A DNA stretch of 64,000 nt from Benzoatithermus sp963720725 (GCA_963720725.1 CAVRGN010000003.1:1364001-1428000); one strand, 5' to 3'. Counted from the first letter of the stretch, positions 24,147 to 33,712 are shown. The notes: generated by a model not told the origin, from the letters alone. Numbers and translations are program-made.

Positions 24147-26588
24147 TCAGACCGTCGCCAGGAGAGCCACCGGCGTCCGCTGCAGGAGCGGCCCCAGGTG
24201 CAGACCGGCGCCGGCGATCGTGACCTCCGATCCGCCGAGCCGGTCGCACCAGGGCAGGTCCTGCCATCCCGCGGACAGAGTCACGGCCGTGTCCGCCCAA
24301 CCACCTTGCGCGACCACCGACCCGCAACGGCGCGTGACGATGCTGAGCGCCACGCGCTCGCCATCGACCCGGGCGAAGGCCAGCACATGGTCGGCCCATC
24401 GTCCATCGACCGCCAGCGGTTGGTAGCTACCGCGCGCGAACAACCGGGGCTGCTCGGCCCGCAGGCGCAGGGTACGCACCATGACCCCGAGCTTGGACGA
24501 AGCGTCCAAACTACCGGCTGTCGTGTCCGCGAGCGCTGCGGCGAGAGCCGCGAAATCGACGGCGCGGCGATTGTCGGGGTCGACCAGGCTCGCGTCCCAC
24601 CACTCCGTGCCCTGATAGATGTCCGGCACCCCCGGTGCGGTCAGCTTCACCAGGAGCTGACCCAGGCTGTTGGCGGTGGCCGACGTCTCGATGCTGGCGA
24701 CGAACTCCGCGACGGCCGCAGCGGTGGCCGAGCCGGGCGTCAAGCAGGCCTCCAGCAACGCGATCGCCCGACCCTCGTAGTGGGAGTCGGGCTCGTTCCA
24801 GTCCGAGCGCTGCTTGCCTTCCCGCAAAGCCTTGATCAGCCAGCCTTCCAGCCGCTCGGACAGGGCATCCAGGCCGGCCGCATCGTCCGACCGCAGCCCC
24901 GGCGGCCATGCGCCGACCAGCGACTGATAGAGGGCATATTCGTCGGCGGGATGAATGGCCGGGAGGGCCGCGTTGTGTTCCCGCCATGCCAGGACCTGGC
25001 GCTCCCACTCCGCCGGGACCTCGCTGAGCACCGCGAGACGGGCGCGGGCGTCCTCGCCGCGCTTGGTGTCGTGGGTGGCGGTGGCCAGCATGCTGTCGGG
25101 CCAGTGGGCGAGGCGCCAAGCGGCAATTCGGTGGAACGTTTCCGGCACGGCACCGTCACTGTCCGCCTCGCCGCCGACCTCGTTCAGGGCCAGGAGCCGG
25201 TGGTAGCGATAGAACGCCGTGTCCTCGACCGCCTTGGCCATCAGCGGGCCGGACAGCCGCTGCAGGGCCTGCACCAGAGCGCGGGTCGCGTCATCCTCTC
25301 TTGTCAGGCAAAGCCGGAGCTGGTCCAGCGCGGTACGCCGCTGCCCGTCGGCATGGTCGAAGGCATCCTCCAGCACGCCAAGGTCGCCGGCGCCCCAGCC
25401 GCCGGACCCGAGATAGGTGCGGTAGACCGGAAAGCTCACCAGCAGCTGGCGCACGGCGTCGGCGGCAGCCCCACGCTCAAGGCCGCAGACTTCGGCTGCT
25501 TGCCCCACCAGCGCGTTCAGCTCACCGGCAAACAGGCGCTCGAGCACCTCACGCTTGGCTTGGTGGACGATGGTCGGCAAGTGCTGCGGCTCACCGACGA
25601 AGCGCTCCGCCACCCGAGCCAGCTCGTCGAGCCCCGGCCGCGACACGAGAACTCGCAAAATCTCGTTCATGAACTCGTAGCCGGTGGTGCCGGCTACCGG
25701 CCAAGTTCCGGGAAGGGTCTCCTCGCCGATCAGGATCTTCTCGACCACGACGTAGATGGGCTCGCGATCGCCGCGGACCTCGGCCACCCTGCGCTGCAGG
25801 CGCTCGAGATAGGCCTCGGGATCGGTCAGCCCGTCGATATGATCGACCCGCAACCCCTGGATCGATCCGCGGCGCGCCAGTTCGAGGATCAGCCGATGGC
25901 TGGCCTCGAACACCTCCGGGTCCTCGACCCTGAGCCCGGCGAGCTGATCGATGTTGAAGAAGCGCCGGTAGTTGCGGCAGGCCGCACCTTCCCGCCAGCC
26001 GACCAAACGGTAGTGCTGGGCCGCCAGCGCGTCGCGCGGGTCACGCGCGGGCGATGTGCCCGGGGCCAGAGGTAGCCGCTCGTCGAAATAAGCCAGAAGC
26101 TCCTCGCCGTCCTCCTGGACCAAGCGCAGCTCGCCGCGGTTCAGCACCTCCTCGATGGGACCACCGAGCATGGGCAGCACCAGCTTGCCGTCCGGGTCGG
26201 CCGCGAAGTCGATGTCGAAGAACCGGGCGTATGGGCTGTCCCGGCCCAGCCGCAGCACGTCCCACCACCAGGGATTCGAGCGACCGATTCCCATATGATT
26301 CGGCACGATGTCGAGGATCAGCCCCAGACCATGCGCATCCAGCGCCGCGCGCAGCACCGAGAAGCCCTCCTCGCCGCCGAGCGCCGGATCGAGGTGGTTC
26401 GGATCGACCACGTCGTAGCCGTGCGTCGAGCCCGGGGTCGCGATGAAGGGCGGCGAGAGGTAGAGGTGACTGATCCCGAGTCCGGCAAGGTAGGGCACGA
26501 TGCCGGCGGCCCGGTTGAAGTCCATCCCCCCGCGGAGCTGCAGGCGGTAGGTGGCGCGTGGTGCTGCTGTCATCGGATCACGCGCCAT
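24147..26588 (-). CDS. treY: Maltooligosyl trehalose synthase
   Basis: 813 residues of GH13 (813 from ATG 26588; ATG 26573 is an alternative that avoids the overlap with treZ). It isomerises the terminal alpha-1,4 glucose of a maltodextrin to alpha,alpha-1,1, giving maltooligosyl trehalose. Family landmarks are the N-terminal ATYRLQLRGGMDFNRAA, LYLSPPFIATPGSTHGYDVVD, DIVPNHMG, the nucleophile region GLRVDHIDGLTDPEAYL, the acid VVVEKILIGEETL, and LATATHDTKRGEDARARL. Last gene of the treX-treZ-treY run; its start overlaps the treZ end. Confidence 0.95.
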   Translation of the reverse strand: MARDPMTAAPRATYRLQLRGGMDFNRAAGIVPYLAGLGISHLYLSPPFIATPGSTHGYDVVDPNHLDPALGGEEGFSVLRAALDAHGLGLILDIVPNHMGIGRSNPWWWDVLRLGRDSPYARFFDIDFAADPDGKLVLPMLGGPIEEVLNRGELRLVQEDGEELLAYFDERLPLAPGTSPARDPRDALAAQHYRLVGWREGAACRNYRRFFNIDQLAGLRVEDPEVFEASHRLILELARRGSIQGLRVDHIDGLTDPEAYLERLQRRVAEVRGDREPIYVVVEKILIGEETLPGTWPVAGTTGYEFMNEILRVLVSRPGLDELARVAERFVGEPQHLPTIVHQAKREVLERLFAGELNALVGQAAEVCGLERGAAADAVRQLLVSFPVYRTYLGSGGWGAGDLGVLEDAFDHADGQRRTALDQLRLCLTREDDATRALVQALQRLSGPLMAKAVEDTAFYRYHRLLALNEVGGEADSDGAVPETFHRIAAWRLAHWPDSMLATATHDTKRGEDARARLAVLSEVPAEWERQVLAWREHNAALPAIHPADEYALYQSLVGAWPPGLRSDDAAGLDALSERLEGWLIKALREGKQRSDWNEPDSHYEGRAIALLEACLTPGSATAAAVAEFVASIETSATANSLGQLLVKLTAPGVPDIYQGTEWWDASLVDPDNRRAVDFAALAAALADTTAGSLDASSKLGVMVRTLRLRAEQPRLFARGSYQPLAVDGRWADHVLAFARVDGERVALSIVTRRCGSVVAQGGWADTAVTLSAGWQDLPWCDRLGGSEVTIAGAGLHLGPLLQRTPVALLATV

Positions 26589-28362
26589 GGCGAAGTTCCC
26601 ACGTCACCGACCAGGGCGCGAGCGCACCGTTTCGGTGGTCGTGCGTGGCGTAGAGAATGGATCCGCTCCGCGGTTCGGCGCGGTCGAGCCCATCCGGGCC
26701 GAGATTGGCCGTCAGGCCCAGTTCCGACCCGTCGGCAAGCCGCCAGGCAATGGCGAAGGCCCGCGGGCCCAGCGACTGCTCGCGCAGGACGCGGACCTCC
26801 TCGCCGACGAGGCGTGGCATGATCTCCCGGCTGCGCAGCCGCAGGAGGTTGCGGGTTTGCGCGAGCGCCGCGGCGTGAGCCGGATCCTCGATCTCGCCCC
26901 ACTTCAGCCGGGAAGCCGCGAAGGTTGCTTCCGCCAGCGGGTCGGGGACGTCCTCGGCATGCGCGAAAAACGCCGCGAACTCGCGCCGCCGACCGTCGCG
27001 GACCGCTTGCGCCAGCTCACCGTGGAACTCGCAGAAATAGAGGAACGGCGTGCTCGCTGCCCATTCCTCGCCCATGAACAGCAGCGGGATCTGCGGGCTG
27101 AGCAGCAGCACGGCCCGGCAGGCAGCGACCGCCTCGGGCGGTGCCAGCTGCGTCAGGCGCTCGCCCAGGGCGCGGTTGCCGATCTGGTCGTGATTCTGCA
27201 AAAAGCCGACGAAGGCCGTGGGCGGCAGGTCGGCCGACGGCTCGCCGCGGCGCTTGCCGCCCTGATGGCGCGACGGTTCACCCTGATAGACGAACCCCTC
27301 CGCCAGCGCCCGCCGCAGGCGGTCGGCCGCGCCGTCGGCGAAGTCGGCATAGTAGCCGCCGTCCTCGCCGGTGATCAGCGCATGCGCGGCATGATGCAGA
27401 TCGTCGTTCCACTGCGCGTCGAACAGCCGCCGGTCGAGCTTGGGGTCGTGCCGCAGGAACGCCGCTTGGTTGTGCTCGTTCTCCAGCACCAGATGGACTT
27501 GGCGCGGTAGGCTGGCCCGTACAGCACGCGACAGCTCAACCAGAAAATGGGTCTCGCTGGGATCGATGATGGCGTGGACAGCGTCGAAGCGCAGTCCGTC
27601 GAAGCGGTATTCGTCCAGCCAGTAGAGCGCGTTGTGGCGGTAGAAGGAGCGGACGTTCGGATCGCTGAAGTTGATCGCACTCCCCCAAGGGGTCGGGAAA
27701 TCATCGGTGTAGAACTGCGGGGCGTACCGTCCGAGGAAGTTGCCCTCGGGGCCGAAATGATTGTCCACCACGTCCAGGAACACCATCAGCCCGAGCCCGT
27801 GGGCGGCGTCGATCAGGGCCTTGAGCTCGTCCGGCGTGCCATAGGCGCGGTCGGGGGCGAAGGGCAGCACGCCGTCATAGCCCCAGTTGCGGCTGCCCGG
27901 AAAGTCCGCGAGCGGCATCAGCTCGACGGCCGTGATGCCGAGATCCGCGAGGTAGGGCAGGCGCGCCGCCGCCGCGGCATAGGTCCCCTCGCCGGTGAAC
28001 GTTCCGACATGCAGCTCGTAGAGCACCGTCTCGTGCCATGGCCGGCCGCCCCAGTCGGCGTGGCGCCAGCGATAGGCGGAGGGGTCGACCACGACCGACG
28101 GCCCGTCGGCATCCTCGGCCTGGCAGCGCGAAGCCGGGTCGGCGACAGCCCGGCCATCGGGGAGGACGAAGCGGTAGCGATCGCCGGCATCCGCCGCCGT
28201 GATCAGCTCGTGCCAGCCATCCTGCCCGACCGCCATCGGCTGGTCGAAGCCGCGTTCCGGCATCTGCAGCATGATCTCTGGCGCGGCAGGAGCCCAGAGA
28301 CGGAATCTCGTGGTGCCGTCGCCGCGGAGCTCCGCGCCGAACGGCATGCGATGCCCGCTCAT
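26578..28362 (-). CDS. treZ: Maltooligosyl trehalose trehalohydrolase
   Basis: 594 residues from the ATG at 28362 (ATGA overlap with the treX stop). It releases trehalose from maltooligosyl trehalose. An N-terminal CBM48-like beta domain (about 5-90, RMPFGAELRGDGTTRFRLWAP) is followed by the GH13 barrel, with YELHVGTFTGEGTYAAA, DVVDNHFGPEGNFL, the nucleophile FDGLRFDAVHAI, the acid HLVLENEHN and the stabiliser FLQNHDQIGNRA. With treX and treY it forms the complete pathway from glycogen or maltodextrin to trehalose, an osmo- and desiccation protectant. Confidence 0.95.
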   Translation of the reverse strand: MSGHRMPFGAELRGDGTTRFRLWAPAAPEIMLQMPERGFDQPMAVGQDGWHELITAADAGDRYRFVLPDGRAVADPASRCQAEDADGPSVVVDPSAYRWRHADWGGRPWHETVLYELHVGTFTGEGTYAAAAARLPYLADLGITAVELMPLADFPGSRNWGYDGVLPFAPDRAYGTPDELKALIDAAHGLGLMVFLDVVDNHFGPEGNFLGRYAPQFYTDDFPTPWGSAINFSDPNVRSFYRHNALYWLDEYRFDGLRFDAVHAIIDPSETHFLVELSRAVRASLPRQVHLVLENEHNQAAFLRHDPKLDRRLFDAQWNDDLHHAAHALITGEDGGYYADFADGAADRLRRALAEGFVYQGEPSRHQGGKRRGEPSADLPPTAFVGFLQNHDQIGNRALGERLTQLAPPEAVAACRAVLLLSPQIPLLFMGEEWAASTPFLYFCEFHGELAQAVRDGRRREFAAFFAHAEDVPDPLAEATFAASRLKWGEIEDPAHAAALAQTRNLLRLRSREIMPRLVGEEVRVLREQSLGPRAFAIAWRLADGSELGLTANLGPDGLDRAEPRSGSILYATHDHRNGALAPWSVTWELRHGA

Positions 28363-30599
28363 GCCGACGGTTCCACGCGCGGCGGCTGGACGGGTTCGGT
28401 CTCCGTGGGCTCGGGCTCGGCGGCCGCCCCGGCCGCGGCCGTGCGCTCGACGGGCCGACGCAGCACGGCCTGCAGGCGGCCGCGGCGGATCATCACCACC
28501 ACGGACCGCGGCTCCAAAGGATACTCGCTGCCCGCCTCGTGAACCTCGCCCCCGGCGCCTTCCCTGCCGGTATCGAAGATCACTTCCCAGCGACGGCCCA
28601 TCTCGTCGGGTGGCAGGCTGAAGCCCAGCCCCTCGTGGAACGAGTTCATCAGGACGATGAACCCGTCGTCGAGCTCCTGGCGGCCGCCGGTGGAGTAGAA
28701 CAGCTCGCCGGCATCGCCGCCCAGCAGAAAGCCGAGGCAGCGGGCATCCGGGAAGTGCCAATCCTCTTCCCGCTGCTCGCGACCCTCGGGATTGAGCCAC
28801 ACGATGTCGCGGACCGAGGTGCCGGGAACCTCGCGATTGCGGAAGAAGTGCGGGCGGCGAAAGACCGGATGCTCGCGGCGCAGCCTGGTCAGCAGCTGGA
28901 CGAACGCCATGAGGTAGGGATCGGCCTGGTCCCACTTGATCCAGGAGATCTCGCTGTCCTGACAGTAGGCGTTGTTGTTGCCGTATTGCGTGTTGCCCAT
29001 CTCGTCGCCGGCCAGAAGCATCGGCACTCCCTGGGACAGCAGGAGCGTCGCCAACAGGTTGCGCTTCTGGCGCATGCGCAGCTGCAACACCTCGGGATCG
29101 TCGGTCTCGCCTTCGGCTCCGCAGTTCCAGCTGTCGTTCTCGTTGATGCCGTCGCGATTGTCCTCGCCATTGGCCTCGTTGTGCTTCTCGTTGTGGCTGA
29201 CCAGGTCGTGGAGCGTGAAACCGTCATGCGCGGTGATGAAGTTGACGGAGGCGGAGGGGCGCCGGCCCTGATGGGCCAGCATGTCCGCCGAGCCGGTGAC
29301 CCGTGTGGCCAGGTCGCCAATGGTGTCGGGATCGCCCTTCCAGAACCGCCGCGCGGTGTCGCGGTACTTGCCGTTCCACTCCGACCAGCCCGGCGGAAAA
29401 CCGCCGACCTGGTAACCGCCTTCGCCCAGGTCCCAGGGCTCGGCGATCAGCTTGACCTTGGACAGCACCGGATCCTGCCGCACCGCGTCGAGGAAACCCG
29501 AGCCATAGTCGAAGACGTGCGGGTCACGTGCCAGAGCCGAGGTCAGGTCGAAGCGGAAGCCATCGACATGCATCACCTCGACCCAGTAGCGCAGCGAATC
29601 CATGACCATCTGCAGGACGCGGGGATGCGACAGGTTCAGCGAGTTGCCGCAGCCGGTGCTGTCCCAGTAGAAGCGCGGATCTTCCGGGCTGAGCTTGTAA
29701 TAGGAGGCGTTGTCGATGCCCTTGAAGGACAGGGTCGGCCCGAGATGGTTGCCCTCGGCGGTATGGTTGTAGACCACGTCGATCATGACTTCGATGTCGG
29801 CGTCGTGCAGGCAGCAGACCATGGCCTTCCATTCGGCGAGGTCGCCGCTCTGCAGGTAGCGGGGCTCCGGCGCGAAGAAGCCGATCGAGTTGTAGCCCCA
29901 ATAATTGGAGAGCTTGCGCTCCACCAGGTGACGGTCCTGGATGAACGCGTGGACCGGCAGGAACTCGACCGCGGTGACGCCGAGATCCTTCAGGTGATCG
30001 ATCACTTCCGGCATCGAGAATCCGGCGCAGGTGCCGCGCAGCTGGCTGGGCACGCCCGGATGCAGCATCGTGAAGCCGCGCAGATGGGTCTCGTAGAGGA
30101 CGCTCTCGTGCCAGGATAGGTCGAGCAGCTTGTCGGTGCCCCAGGTGAAGGCGGTGTCGACCACCCGGCATTTCAGCATGCCGCGGGCATTGTCGCGGGT
30201 GTCGAAGGCCAGATCCTCGCGCCGGGCGCCGACGCGGTAGCCGAAATGGGCATCGCTCCAATGCAGCTGGCCGATCAGCTGCTTGGCGTAAGGATCGAGC
30301 AGGAGCTTGTGGTGGTTGAACCTGTGCCCGCTACGCGGGTCGTAGGGTCCGTAGACTCGGTAGCCGTAGAGCTGGCCGGGGCGGACCTCCGGGAGATAGC
30401 CGTGCCAGACCTGATCGGTGTATTCCGGTAGCACCACCCGCTCGAGCTCGCGCTGGCCGCGCGCGTCGAACAGGCAGAGCTCGACCTTTTCGGCGTTGGC
30501 GCTGAACAGGGCGAAGTTCACGCCCCGCCCGGTGAAGGTGGCGCCAAGCGGATAGGCGGCGCCGGGCCAGACCCTGGCGCGACGGGCGAATTGGAGCAT
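28359..30599 (-). CDS. glgX: Glycogen debranching enzyme
   Basis: 746 residues from the ATG at 30599; also called TreX in trehalose clusters. It hydrolyses alpha-1,6 branches of glycogen to supply linear maltodextrins to TreY. A CBM48 domain (PLGATFTGRGVNFALFSANAEKVELCLFD) is followed by a GH13 isoamylase-type barrel: VYNHTAEGNHLGPTLSFKGIDN, the nucleophile HVDGFRFDLTSAL, the acid KLIAEPWDLGEGGYQVG, and NFITAHDGFTLHDLVS. The C-terminus has an extra tail rich in Glu, Pro and Val (PVERTAAAGAAAEPEPTETEP). The gene overlaps treZ by four bases. Confidence 0.95.
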   Translation of the reverse strand: MLQFARRARVWPGAAYPLGATFTGRGVNFALFSANAEKVELCLFDARGQRELERVVLPEYTDQVWHGYLPEVRPGQLYGYRVYGPYDPRSGHRFNHHKLLLDPYAKQLIGQLHWSDAHFGYRVGARREDLAFDTRDNARGMLKCRVVDTAFTWGTDKLLDLSWHESVLYETHLRGFTMLHPGVPSQLRGTCAGFSMPEVIDHLKDLGVTAVEFLPVHAFIQDRHLVERKLSNYWGYNSIGFFAPEPRYLQSGDLAEWKAMVCCLHDADIEVMIDVVYNHTAEGNHLGPTLSFKGIDNASYYKLSPEDPRFYWDSTGCGNSLNLSHPRVLQMVMDSLRYWVEVMHVDGFRFDLTSALARDPHVFDYGSGFLDAVRQDPVLSKVKLIAEPWDLGEGGYQVGGFPPGWSEWNGKYRDTARRFWKGDPDTIGDLATRVTGSADMLAHQGRRPSASVNFITAHDGFTLHDLVSHNEKHNEANGEDNRDGINENDSWNCGAEGETDDPEVLQLRMRQKRNLLATLLLSQGVPMLLAGDEMGNTQYGNNNAYCQDSEISWIKWDQADPYLMAFVQLLTRLRREHPVFRRPHFFRNREVPGTSVRDIVWLNPEGREQREEDWHFPDARCLGFLLGGDAGELFYSTGGRQELDDGFIVLMNSFHEGLGFSLPPDEMGRRWEVIFDTGREGAGGEVHEAGSEYPLEPRSVVVMIRRGRLQAVLRRPVERTAAAGAAAEPEPTETEPVQPPRVEPSA

Positions 30600-30637
30600 T
30601 CTTTCGTTTCCTGCCGCCGTAGCGTCGTTGAGGTTGA

Positions 30638-31957
30638 TCAGTGGATACGCTCGAGCATGGGTTGCGTGATCAGGCATACCCCCTTTTCCGTACGGCGGAA
30701 CCGACGGGAGTCCAGTTCGCCATCCTCCCCGACTATCAGGCCGGGCGGCACCCGCACGCGCGCGTCGACGATGACGTTGCGCAACCGAGCGCCACGGCCG
30801 ACCGAGGCACCGGGCAGCAGGACCGCGCGATCGAGTTCGGCAAAGGAGTTCACCCGCACGTCGCTCGAGAGCAGGCTGCGGGCAACTCGGGCGCCGGAAA
30901 CGATGCAGCCATTGGCCACCAGCGATGCGACGGCGGTCCCGCGCCGGTCCTTCGCATCGTGCACGAACTTGGCCGGCGGTCGCATGTCCGTCACACTCCA
31001 GATCGGCCAGCTCCGGTCGTAGAGATCCAGGTCCGGCACGACGCTGGTCAGGTCCAGGCTGGCCTCGAAGTAGGCATCCAGCGTGCTCACGTCGCGCCAA
31101 TAGCCGACGGGTCCGCTGTTCGAGCCGCCATTCGACCGCCCGAAGCGGTGGGCGACCGCCCGGCCGTTGGCGACCAGATGCGGGATCAGATCGTGCCCGA
31201 TATCGTGCCGCGAATCGGCCTCGGCGGCGTCGCGGCGCAGCTCGCGATAGAGCAGGTCCGCGTCAAACACGTAGATGCCGACGTCGATCAGCGCCTCCTC
31301 CCGCCCGTCCGAGTCCTGGCCGACCTGCTGGATCCGGTCGGCCGCGTCGACTTGCAGCAGCCTGAAGCCAGAGGCATCGGCGCCGGGCATCTCGCAGCAT
31401 CCGACGGAGACATCGGCGCCGCTGTCGAGATGACGGGCGAGCATGAGCCCGTAGTCCAGCTTGTGGACATGGTCTCCGGCCAGAACCACCACGTAGCGGG
31501 CGCCATTGCTCTCCAGGATGTCCAGATTTTGAAACACGGCGTCGGCGGAGCCGCGATACCAGTTGCCCTCCGCGGTGCGCTGGGATGCCGGCAGGATGTC
31601 GAAGCTCTCGTTGCGTTCCTCCCGCAGGAAGGTCCAGCCCTGCTGCAGATGCTGGATCAAACTGTGTGCCTTGTACTGGGTGGCGACGCCAATCCGCCGG
31701 ATGCCGGAGTTGCGTGCGTTGGAGATCGCAAAGTCGACGATGCGACTGCTGCCGCCGAACGGCACCGCCGCGCCAGCGCGGCGCTCGGTCAGTTCGTGCA
31801 GACCCGCGCCCCGGCCGTCGGCGAGCACCAGCGCCAGCGTCTGCCGCAAGGCACCAGCCAAGTCGGCAGAGGAGCGCATGTCGAAATCGGGAACCCAGGT
31901 GTCGGCCAATGCCGGTGTCCAAACATTGCCCGCGCCAGCTGCCGGTGCTTCGTCCAC
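30638..31957 (-). CDS. Degenerate ADP-glucose pyrophosphorylase homologue (GlgC-like)
   Basis: 439 residues with overall GlgC architecture: nucleotidyltransferase domain, conserved ATQYKAHSLIQHLQQGW and NESFDILPASQR, VVVLAGDHVHKLDYGLM with the catalytic-position Asp (D162), YWRDVSTLDAYFEASLDL, and a left-handed beta-helix C-terminus. Several invariant positions are changed. The GGRGxRL nucleotide loop reads A46-D-G-R-G-A-G-L, the RRAKPAV motif reads RRAGAAV (59-65), GGK becomes GGS, and the glucose-1-phosphate lysine motif FxEKP is replaced by RIQQVGQD (208-215). It may be a regulatory or inactive paralogue; a normal GlgC would have to be encoded elsewhere. It sits just upstream of glgX on the same strand (38-base gap). 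Confidence 0.85.
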   Translation of the reverse strand: MDEAPAAGAGNVWTPALADTWVPDFDMRSSADLAGALRQTLALVLADGRGAGLHELTERRAGAAVPFGGSSRIVDFAISNARNSGIRRIGVATQYKAHSLIQHLQQGWTFLREERNESFDILPASQRTAEGNWYRGSADAVFQNLDILESNGARYVVVLAGDHVHKLDYGLMLARHLDSGADVSVGCCEMPGADASGFRLLQVDAADRIQQVGQDSDGREEALIDVGIYVFDADLLYRELRRDAAEADSRHDIGHDLIPHLVANGRAVAHRFGRSNGGSNSGPVGYWRDVSTLDAYFEASLDLTSVVPDLDLYDRSWPIWSVTDMRPPAKFVHDAKDRRGTAVASLVANGCIVSGARVARSLLSSDVRVNSFAELDRAVLLPGASVGRGARLRNVIVDARVRVPPGLIVGEDGELDSRRFRRTEKGVCLITQPMLERIH

Positions 31958-31996
31958 AGGAACGCTGCGCGCGTCCGCAGGTTGCGTGCCGCGCGA

Positions 31997-32542
31997 TCAG
32001 GTCAACGAGCGATCCGGCTCCGTCTCGACCTGCCGGTCTGCGTGCCGGCTCAGCACCTCCTTCGCGTGCACCACGTCCCGGCCGTCGCGCGGATGGACCA
32101 GCAACAGGATGCCGCCCTGGGCCAGCTGTTCCTCATAGTTCCGTTCAACCGAACCGCGGAACAGTCCGGCGGCGCCCGCGCCCAGGGCACCACCGCCGGC
32201 GCCGCCGAGCACCGCCGCCACGGCCGCACCCGCGAGGGTGCCACCCGAGGCGACGGCCACACCAGCGGCGAGCACTGCGCCGATATAGGTTGGGACGCCC
32301 GCCAGGAGCGAGGTCATGTTCTGTTTCTCGGACGCATCCACCGGGGTATCCGTCTCCTCGGTGCCGGGCTCTGCCGATTCGGCCACCGAAAGGCCTAGCC
32401 GGCTGCGAACCGCGTCGGCCGTCCCAAGGACGCTGAGCTGACTGCGCTCCAACCCGTGGCTCTGGAGCATCTCGATCGCCCGCTCCACCGCCTCGCGTTC
32501 GTGGAATACGCCGATGATCTGCGTCTGGGGCGGCTCACTCAT
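31997..32542 (-). CDS. Glycine-zipper stress protein, YflT/DUF1269-like
   Basis: 181 residues from the ATG at 32542. The first 60 residues (IIGVFHEREAVERAIEMLQSHGLERSQLSVLG) form a small ferredoxin-like ACT-type fold seen in general stress proteins. Residues about 80-135 are a hydrophobic Gly/Ala zipper (GAVLAAGVAVASGGTLAGAAVAAVLGGAGGGALGAGAAGLF) likely to insert in or associate with the membrane. The end (GGILLLVHPRDGRDVVHAKEVLSRHAD) repeats the small fold. It is likely transcribed with the GlgC-like gene (39-base gap), which fits a stress-linked trehalose cluster. Confidence 0.75.
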   Translation of the reverse strand: MSEPPQTQIIGVFHEREAVERAIEMLQSHGLERSQLSVLGTADAVRSRLGLSVAESAEPGTEETDTPVDASEKQNMTSLLAGVPTYIGAVLAAGVAVASGGTLAGAAVAAVLGGAGGGALGAGAAGLFRGSVERNYEEQLAQGGILLLVHPRDGRDVVHAKEVLSRHADRQVETEPDRSLT

Positions 32543-32691
32543 TGTCGTCGCCCATTCTCCGTCTCCCCGCCATGGTACCCGATGATGTGGGATAAGCGGC
32601 ACGTGGCGAGCCCGGTTCCTCAGATCGCCGGGAACGGCCGGCCGCGCCGGGGGTTTCACGGCAAATCTCGGGCTTATCGGATGGACCCTCG

Positions 32692-33081
32692 ATGGAAAAC
32701 GACGTGACGGTAGGGGACGTGATGCGCTCCGCGCCGGCTTATGTCAGTTGGATGGAATCGGCCGGGGCCGCCCTGGAACGCATGCGCGAGCTGGGTTGGG
32801 AGCGGCTGCCGGTCGTGGACGCCCACGGGGTGATCGGCCTTTGCGACCGGCGGATGCTGCAGTCCGCTGAGCGTCGCGGCAATTGGATGGGCGGCGTGTC
32901 GGTCGGCGACTTGATGCGACGAGGTCCCTTCTGGTGCCGTCAGGTGGATTCGAGTGCCAATGCTCTTCGCACCATGGAGCGGCTGCACACCGACGTGCTG
33001 GCGGTGATCGACCATCGCGGCCATGTCGTGGGCTCGGTGCATCGCGAGCAGCTGGTGCAGGAGGTCGGCCTGACCCCCTGA
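32692..33081 (+). CDS. CBS-domain pair protein
   Basis: 129 residues made of two CBS motifs: VGDVMRSAPAYVSWMESAGAALERMRELGWERLPVVDAHGVIGL and VGDLMRRGPFWCRQVDSSANALRTMERLHTDVLAVIDHRGHVVGSV. Such stand-alone pairs bind adenosyl nucleotides and act as energy or stress sensors. The frame's ATG at 32692 is adopted. It is divergent from the stress protein at 31997-32542 across 149 bases, so the two may share a promoter region. Confidence 0.9.
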   Translation: MENDVTVGDVMRSAPAYVSWMESAGAALERMRELGWERLPVVDAHGVIGLCDRRMLQSAERRGNWMGGVSVGDLMRRGPFWCRQVDSSANALRTMERLHTDVLAVIDHRGHVVGSVHREQLVQEVGLTP

Positions 33082-33151
33082 GACGCATACGCCCGGATGC
33101 GGGGCAACCGGTCGGACTTGCGCAGCGGGTGCCGGCCGGCGTTGATGGCGC

Positions 33152-33700
33152 ATGGCAGGATTCTTCCGCTTCGGTACGCTCGCTCTCCTGGCATTGGCCG
33201 GCTGTGCCAAGGAGCCGCCACCGCCGCCGGCGGTCTCGGTCGCCGTCGCGCCCGACCGACCGCTCGACGGCGCCCGCGGTGCCGCCGCCATGCGCACGGC
33301 GGCACTGATCGAGGCAGCGCTTGCGCAGGTGGAGCCTCGTGATCTGCGCCGTTGCCTCGCGGATTTCGAGACCGGCGCACCGGGTCGGTTCCGGCCACCG
33401 GCGCACGCGACTTGGCTGATCGTCGCGTCGGCCTTGCCGGTGGAAGGAGACTTTTTCCGCCGTCGGCACCAGGTGGCTCCCGAAATGAACCCCGTGCCCG
33501 GGGACGGCTGGCAGGACCGGCTGGTCTACCGGTCGCTGCTGCGATCGACCGACGATGTGGCGGGCAGCGTCGCGTGCCTTTCCTGCGAGTTCGACTATGA
33601 AGGTGCGGCACTGGTCTATCGGCGGGCCTATGCCCTGGACGCATGTCGGCGGGCCATTCCGCCCGAGCAGGATCTCGCGACCGTCGTACCCCTGGACTGA
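33152..33700 (+). CDS. Hypothetical lipoprotein
   Basis: 182 residues. The N-terminus, FRFGTLALLALAGCAKEPPPPP, is a lipoprotein signal peptide with lipobox LALAGC, and a Pro-rich spacer follows. Four further cysteines (LRRCLADF, VACLSCEFDY, ALDACRR) could form disulfides in the periplasm. The mature domain (about 45-175) shows no family I recognise; LRSTDDVAGSVACLSCEFDYEGAALVYRRAYALDAC is its most conserved-looking stretch. It is convergent with the mannose-1-phosphate guanylyltransferase gene. Confidence 0.75.
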   Translation: MAGFFRFGTLALLALAGCAKEPPPPPAVSVAVAPDRPLDGARGAAAMRTAALIEAALAQVEPRDLRRCLADFETGAPGRFRPPAHATWLIVASALPVEGDFFRRRHQVAPEMNPVPGDGWQDRLVYRSLLRSTDDVAGSVACLSCEFDYEGAALVYRRAYALDACRRAIPPEQDLATVVPLD

Positions 33701-33712
33701 ACGGCTCCTGCC

